Source: Clostridium sp. (GTDB lineage: Bacteria > Bacillota > Clostridia > Acetivibrionales > Acetivibrionaceae). Taken from it: a DNA stretch of 26,038 nucleotides. A model generated the notes under the pieces. The model saw only the letters and a program-made list of their open reading frames with translations, had not been told where the DNA came from and did no database searches. Shown here piece after piece: positions 24,455 to 26,038 of the stretch. The translations under genes and the position numbers were made by a program. The DNA is taken from assembly GCA_012841175.1 (NCBI GenBank), contig DUVG01000200.1, positions 1 to 26,038 of the forward strand, read 5' to 3'. How positions within the stretch are numbered: position 1 is the first letter of the stretch; each line of letters opens with the position of its first letter.

Positions 24455-25132
24455 TTACTTATTATTTTTATGGGAAATACTTATACTATCTATAAGTGGC
24501 TTCAATGCTTCTGGTGCCAAACCTGATTCTTCAATTTGTTTTGCAAGCATTATGTAAGGAAGGCTGGTTTCTTTAGTTAACCACACTATTAGTTCTTTAT
24601 CCTCAACATGATCAAGTATAAATCCCGTCTGTTCGCTTGTCTCTACTAACTTCTCTTGACTAACTTCAATAGAATAAAGTTTTTTCTCTTTTTCATAGCT
24701 TTCAAGGGTATTGGGTCTGTAAAAGAAACTATCTCTGACATGTGCATACTTAGCCAAAATTTTAATTGTACCAATAAAAGGCATCCTCTCGCCTTTTGCA
24801 TACAATTCTAACATTTCTGGAAATATCAAAGTCCCTAGCTTTTGACTAATATCCTGAGATAATTCCTCATATGTACGTTCTCCCTTTATTAAATCAATAT
24901 TTTTTCCAACAGTTACAGCATTTTTGTCTCTACAACTAGATCGTCCTAACAAATAGTCAGCAGACACACCAAAAAAATCAGCTAATTTATAGAGTATTTC
25001 ATAATCTGGCTCCCTTTTAGCTAATTCATATGACGCAATTGCCTGGCGAGTAATTCCAAGATATTCTGCTACATCTTTTTGAGAGAGACCCTTTTCTTCT
25101 CTTAATTGTTTTATCATTGTTGAGAAAGCCAT
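24455..25132 (-). CDS. XRE-family transcriptional regulator with two HTH-like domains
   Basis: This 225-residue protein has a clear Cro/C1-type helix-turn-helix at residues 5-62 (LSQKDVAEYLGITRQAIASYE, then FFGVSADYLLGR). A second segment (about 75-140) has the same periodicity (RTYEELSQDISQ, MLELYAKGERMPF, IKILAKYAHV) and looks like a degenerate second HTH or a dimerisation domain. The last ~60 residues are helical and may sense a signal. It is probably a repressor. An AAGGTGG ribosome binding site precedes the ATG. It is divergent from the spo0E-like gene, and two related palindromes lie in the region between them, which points to self-regulation and control of that neighbour. The target is inference. 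Confidence 0.88.
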   Translation of the reverse strand: MAFSTMIKQLREEKGLSQKDVAEYLGITRQAIASYELAKREPDYEILYKLADFFGVSADYLLGRSSCRDKNAVTVGKNIDLIKGERTYEELSQDISQKLGTLIFPEMLELYAKGERMPFIGTIKILAKYAHVRDSFFYRPNTLESYEKEKKLYSIEVSQEKLVETSEQTGFILDHVEDKELIVWLTKETSLPYIMLAKQIEESGLAPEALKPLIDSISISHKNNK

Positions 25133-25183
25133 TAAAATACCACCTTACTACAATTTGACACCATTCTTTAATATTTTTATATC

Positions 25184-25202
25184 AAGCAACAAATTGTTTG
25201 CA
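25184..25202. promoter_or_regulatory. Candidate operator 1 (imperfect dyad) near the XRE gene
   Basis: AAGCAACAAATTGTTTGCA shares the core AGCAACA-N-ATTGTT with the perfect palindrome at 25224-25242. The centres are 40 bp apart, close to four DNA turns. It lies about 50-70 bases upstream of the XRE ATG, where its promoter should be; a weak ATGCAA/TATAAA pair on the minus strand spans it. Confidence 0.5.
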
Positions 25203-25219
25203 TTTTTTTCGAATTATTA

Positions 25220-25248
25220 TTGACAGCAACAGATTGTTGCTGTAAAAT
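25220..25248 (+). promoter_or_regulatory. Sigma-A promoter for the spo0E-like gene
   Basis: A perfect TTGACA (25220-25225) and TAAAAT (25243-25248) are exactly 17 bases apart. The spacer is occupied by the palindrome at 25224-25242, so a protein bound there would block RNA polymerase. Transcription would begin near 25255, leaving a leader of about 160 bases. Confidence 0.75.
25224..25242. promoter_or_regulatory. Candidate operator 2: perfect 19-bp palindrome in the promoter spacer
   Basis: CAGCAACA-GAT-TGTTGCTG is an exact 8-bp inverted repeat with a three-base centre. It extends from the last two bases of the -35 box to the end of the 17-bp spacer. It is the best binding-site candidate for the divergent XRE regulator. 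Confidence 0.7.
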
Positions 25249-25255
25249 AAAGTAT

Positions 25256-25415
25256 GAGTAAAAGAACTGCTTAACAAGATCTATTTTACCAATTTTTTTG
25301 TTACTAAACAAGTTTTAATTTAAGTTTTTAAAATATTACATTTATTAAGTTCTTAATTAAATCAATTATTTATTGATTTATTATTATAAAAATTTATAAA
25401 ATTGGAGGCGATGTT
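25256..25415 (+). other. Long AT-rich leader of the spo0E-like gene
   Basis: About 160 bases lie between the likely transcription start and the TTG start codon. It contains a 9-bp hairpin (TAAATCAAT at 25358-25366 with ATTGATTTA at 25372-25380), some 23 bases before the GGAGG ribosome binding site, and no other gene. I see no known riboswitch motif. Confidence 0.4.
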
Positions 25416-25565
25416 TTGAGCAACATTGAATCCCTTAGGGAAAAATTACACTCTGTTCTTGACTCTGGGGATAAAATTAAAATTTTAACCACAAGTCAAG
25501 AACTTGACAAACTAATTGCTAACTACATGTTACAACAATTAAAGCTAAATATATATGCTTCATAA
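25416..25565 (+). CDS. Spo0E-like sporulation regulatory protein (aspartyl-phosphate phosphatase)
   Basis: This 49-residue gene starts at TTG with GGAGG seven bases upstream; the ATG five bases earlier hits a stop at once. The protein begins MSNIESLREKLHSVL and has the Spo0E-family signature SQELDKLIANY (residues 27-37). Family members are small helical hairpins that remove phosphate from Spo0A~P and so delay or block sporulation; Ser-Gln-Glu-Leu-Asp is the part that enters the receiver active site. It is followed by a strong terminator and so is monocistronic. Its promoter overlaps the palindrome next to the XRE gene, which suggests repression by that regulator. It is too short for many gene callers. 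Confidence 0.85.
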   Translation: MSNIESLREKLHSVLDSGDKIKILTTSQELDKLIANYMLQQLKLNIYAS

Positions 25566-25612
25566 TATTAAATGGAAGCACATGTATTATAGTAATCTAA
25601 ATAGCTAATGAG

Positions 25613-25632
25613 CGCAAATTATATCCTTTGCG
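25613..25632 (+). repeat. Small hairpin downstream of the spo0E-like gene
   Basis: CGCAAA and TTTGCG form a 6-bp stem with an eight-base loop but no T-run follows. It is likely minor compared with the terminator at 25686-25719. Confidence 0.3.
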
Positions 25633-25685
25633 TTCCTTATAAAAGTCATCCTGCACAAATTTATATATATATAATTATTACTTAT

Positions 25686-25719
25686 TCGTACTATAAAAAA
25701 TGTAGTACGATTTTTTTTT
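25686..25719 (+). terminator. Intrinsic terminator of the spo0E-like transcript
   Basis: TCGTACTA (25686-25693) pairs with TAGTACGA (25703-25710) around a nine-base loop and is followed at once by nine T residues. This is a textbook plus-strand terminator. The aminotransferase gene on the minus strand ends 12 bases beyond; its own terminator is less clear. Confidence 0.85.
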
Positions 25720-25730
25720 ACCCTTTATAC

Positions 25731-26038
25731 CTATTTTTTATTTTTTTCCACAAACCTTTTTATCCTGTTTACAGCTTCAATAATATCATCCATAGATCTT
25801 GAATAACAAACTCGGACAAATCCTTCTCCACATTCACCAAAAGCATCTCCGGGAACAACAGCCACCTTTTCCTGCATAAGAAGTTTTTCACAAAATTCAG
25901 AAGAAGTCATACCAGTTGACTTTATACATGGAAATAGGTAAAAAGCTCCTAGTGCTTCAAAACACTCAAGTCCTGCTTCCCTAAAACCTTTTAGAAGAAC
26001 TTTTCTTCTTCTGTTATATTCCTTTACCATTCTCTCCA
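25731..26038 (-). CDS. Class I/II pyridoxal-phosphate aminotransferase, C-terminal part only
   Basis: The last ~102 residues of the gene are inside the window; the start lies beyond the right edge, and the frame is open through 26038. The segment ERMVKEYNRRRKVLL, then GAFYLFPCI, VAVVPGDAFGECGEGFVRVCYS and a final helix match the small domain of fold-type I aminotransferases (aspartate/aromatic/PatA group). The Arg of GFVRVCYS is the residue that binds the substrate carboxylate. The PLP lysine is outside the window, so the substrate cannot be called. Confidence 0.88.
   Translation of the reverse strand, partial: ERMVKEYNRRRKVLLKGFREAGLECFEALGAFYLFPCIKSTGMTSSEFCEKLLMQEKVAVVPGDAFGECGEGFVRVCYSRSMDDIIEAVNRIKRFVEKNKK

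Noticed and set aside
25205..25213. TTTTTCGAA resembling a Spo0A box near the spo0E promoter
   Set aside because: It lacks the G of the critical TGTCGAA core and the region is T-rich, so a chance match is likely.
25254..25274. Six-codon mini-frame (MSKRTA) at the start of the spo0E leader
   Set aside because: The ATG falls at the expected transcription start, so it would have no ribosome binding site.

Overview
The window reads as chromosomal DNA of a low-G+C, anaerobic, endospore-forming member of the Clostridia. The evidence is the AT-rich base use, the frequent TTG/GTG starts with strong GGAGG-type ribosome binding sites, the recJ-apt-rel-dtd-hisS-aspS gene order typical of Firmicutes, an electron-bifurcating NfnAB pair, a fused 2-hydroxyacyl-CoA dehydratase activase and a Spo0E-family sporulation phosphatase. 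There is no prophage, insertion sequence, CRISPR array, tRNA or rRNA that I could support.

Left part (1-13476, all minus strand): recJ, apt, rel, dtd, a glyoxalase-II-like hydrolase, hisS and aspS are tightly spaced and look like one operon for DNA repair, purine salvage, the stringent response and tRNA charging or proofreading. A type I signal peptidase (lepB), with its own candidate promoter, and a very large activase-like iron-sulfur protein (running off the left edge) follow. Between recJ and rpsU lies about 400 bases without a gene. It holds long-range complementary segments that fold on paper into a rod-like RNA, followed by a clear hairpin terminator.

Middle (13883-17210): rpsU has a candidate promoter and a hairpin leader. 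A stand-alone ssb and the nfnAB operon diverge from a shared intergenic region. nfnB converges on, and overlaps, a radical SAM gene; the overlap contains a hairpin that may terminate both transcripts.

Right part (17182-26038): a minus-strand operon carries a DUF2520 protein, larB, larC (nickel-pincer cofactor synthesis) and the radical SAM protein. It diverges from a large secreted protein of unknown function with repeated segments. prfB follows with its +1 programmed frameshift, and then a double-HTH XRE regulator. Divergent from that regulator is a small spo0E-like gene. Its candidate promoter has a perfect 19-bp palindrome spanning from the end of the -35 box to the end of the 17-bp spacer, and a related dyad lies 40 bp away on the regulator's side. 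This suggests a local switch controlling a sporulation phosphatase. The window ends inside a class I/II aminotransferase gene.

The most interesting items are the XRE/spo0E operator-promoter arrangement, the candidate structured RNA between rpsU and recJ, the terminator embedded in the nfnB/radical-SAM overlap, and the repeated secreted protein. All functional calls are from reading motifs; no database search was run.
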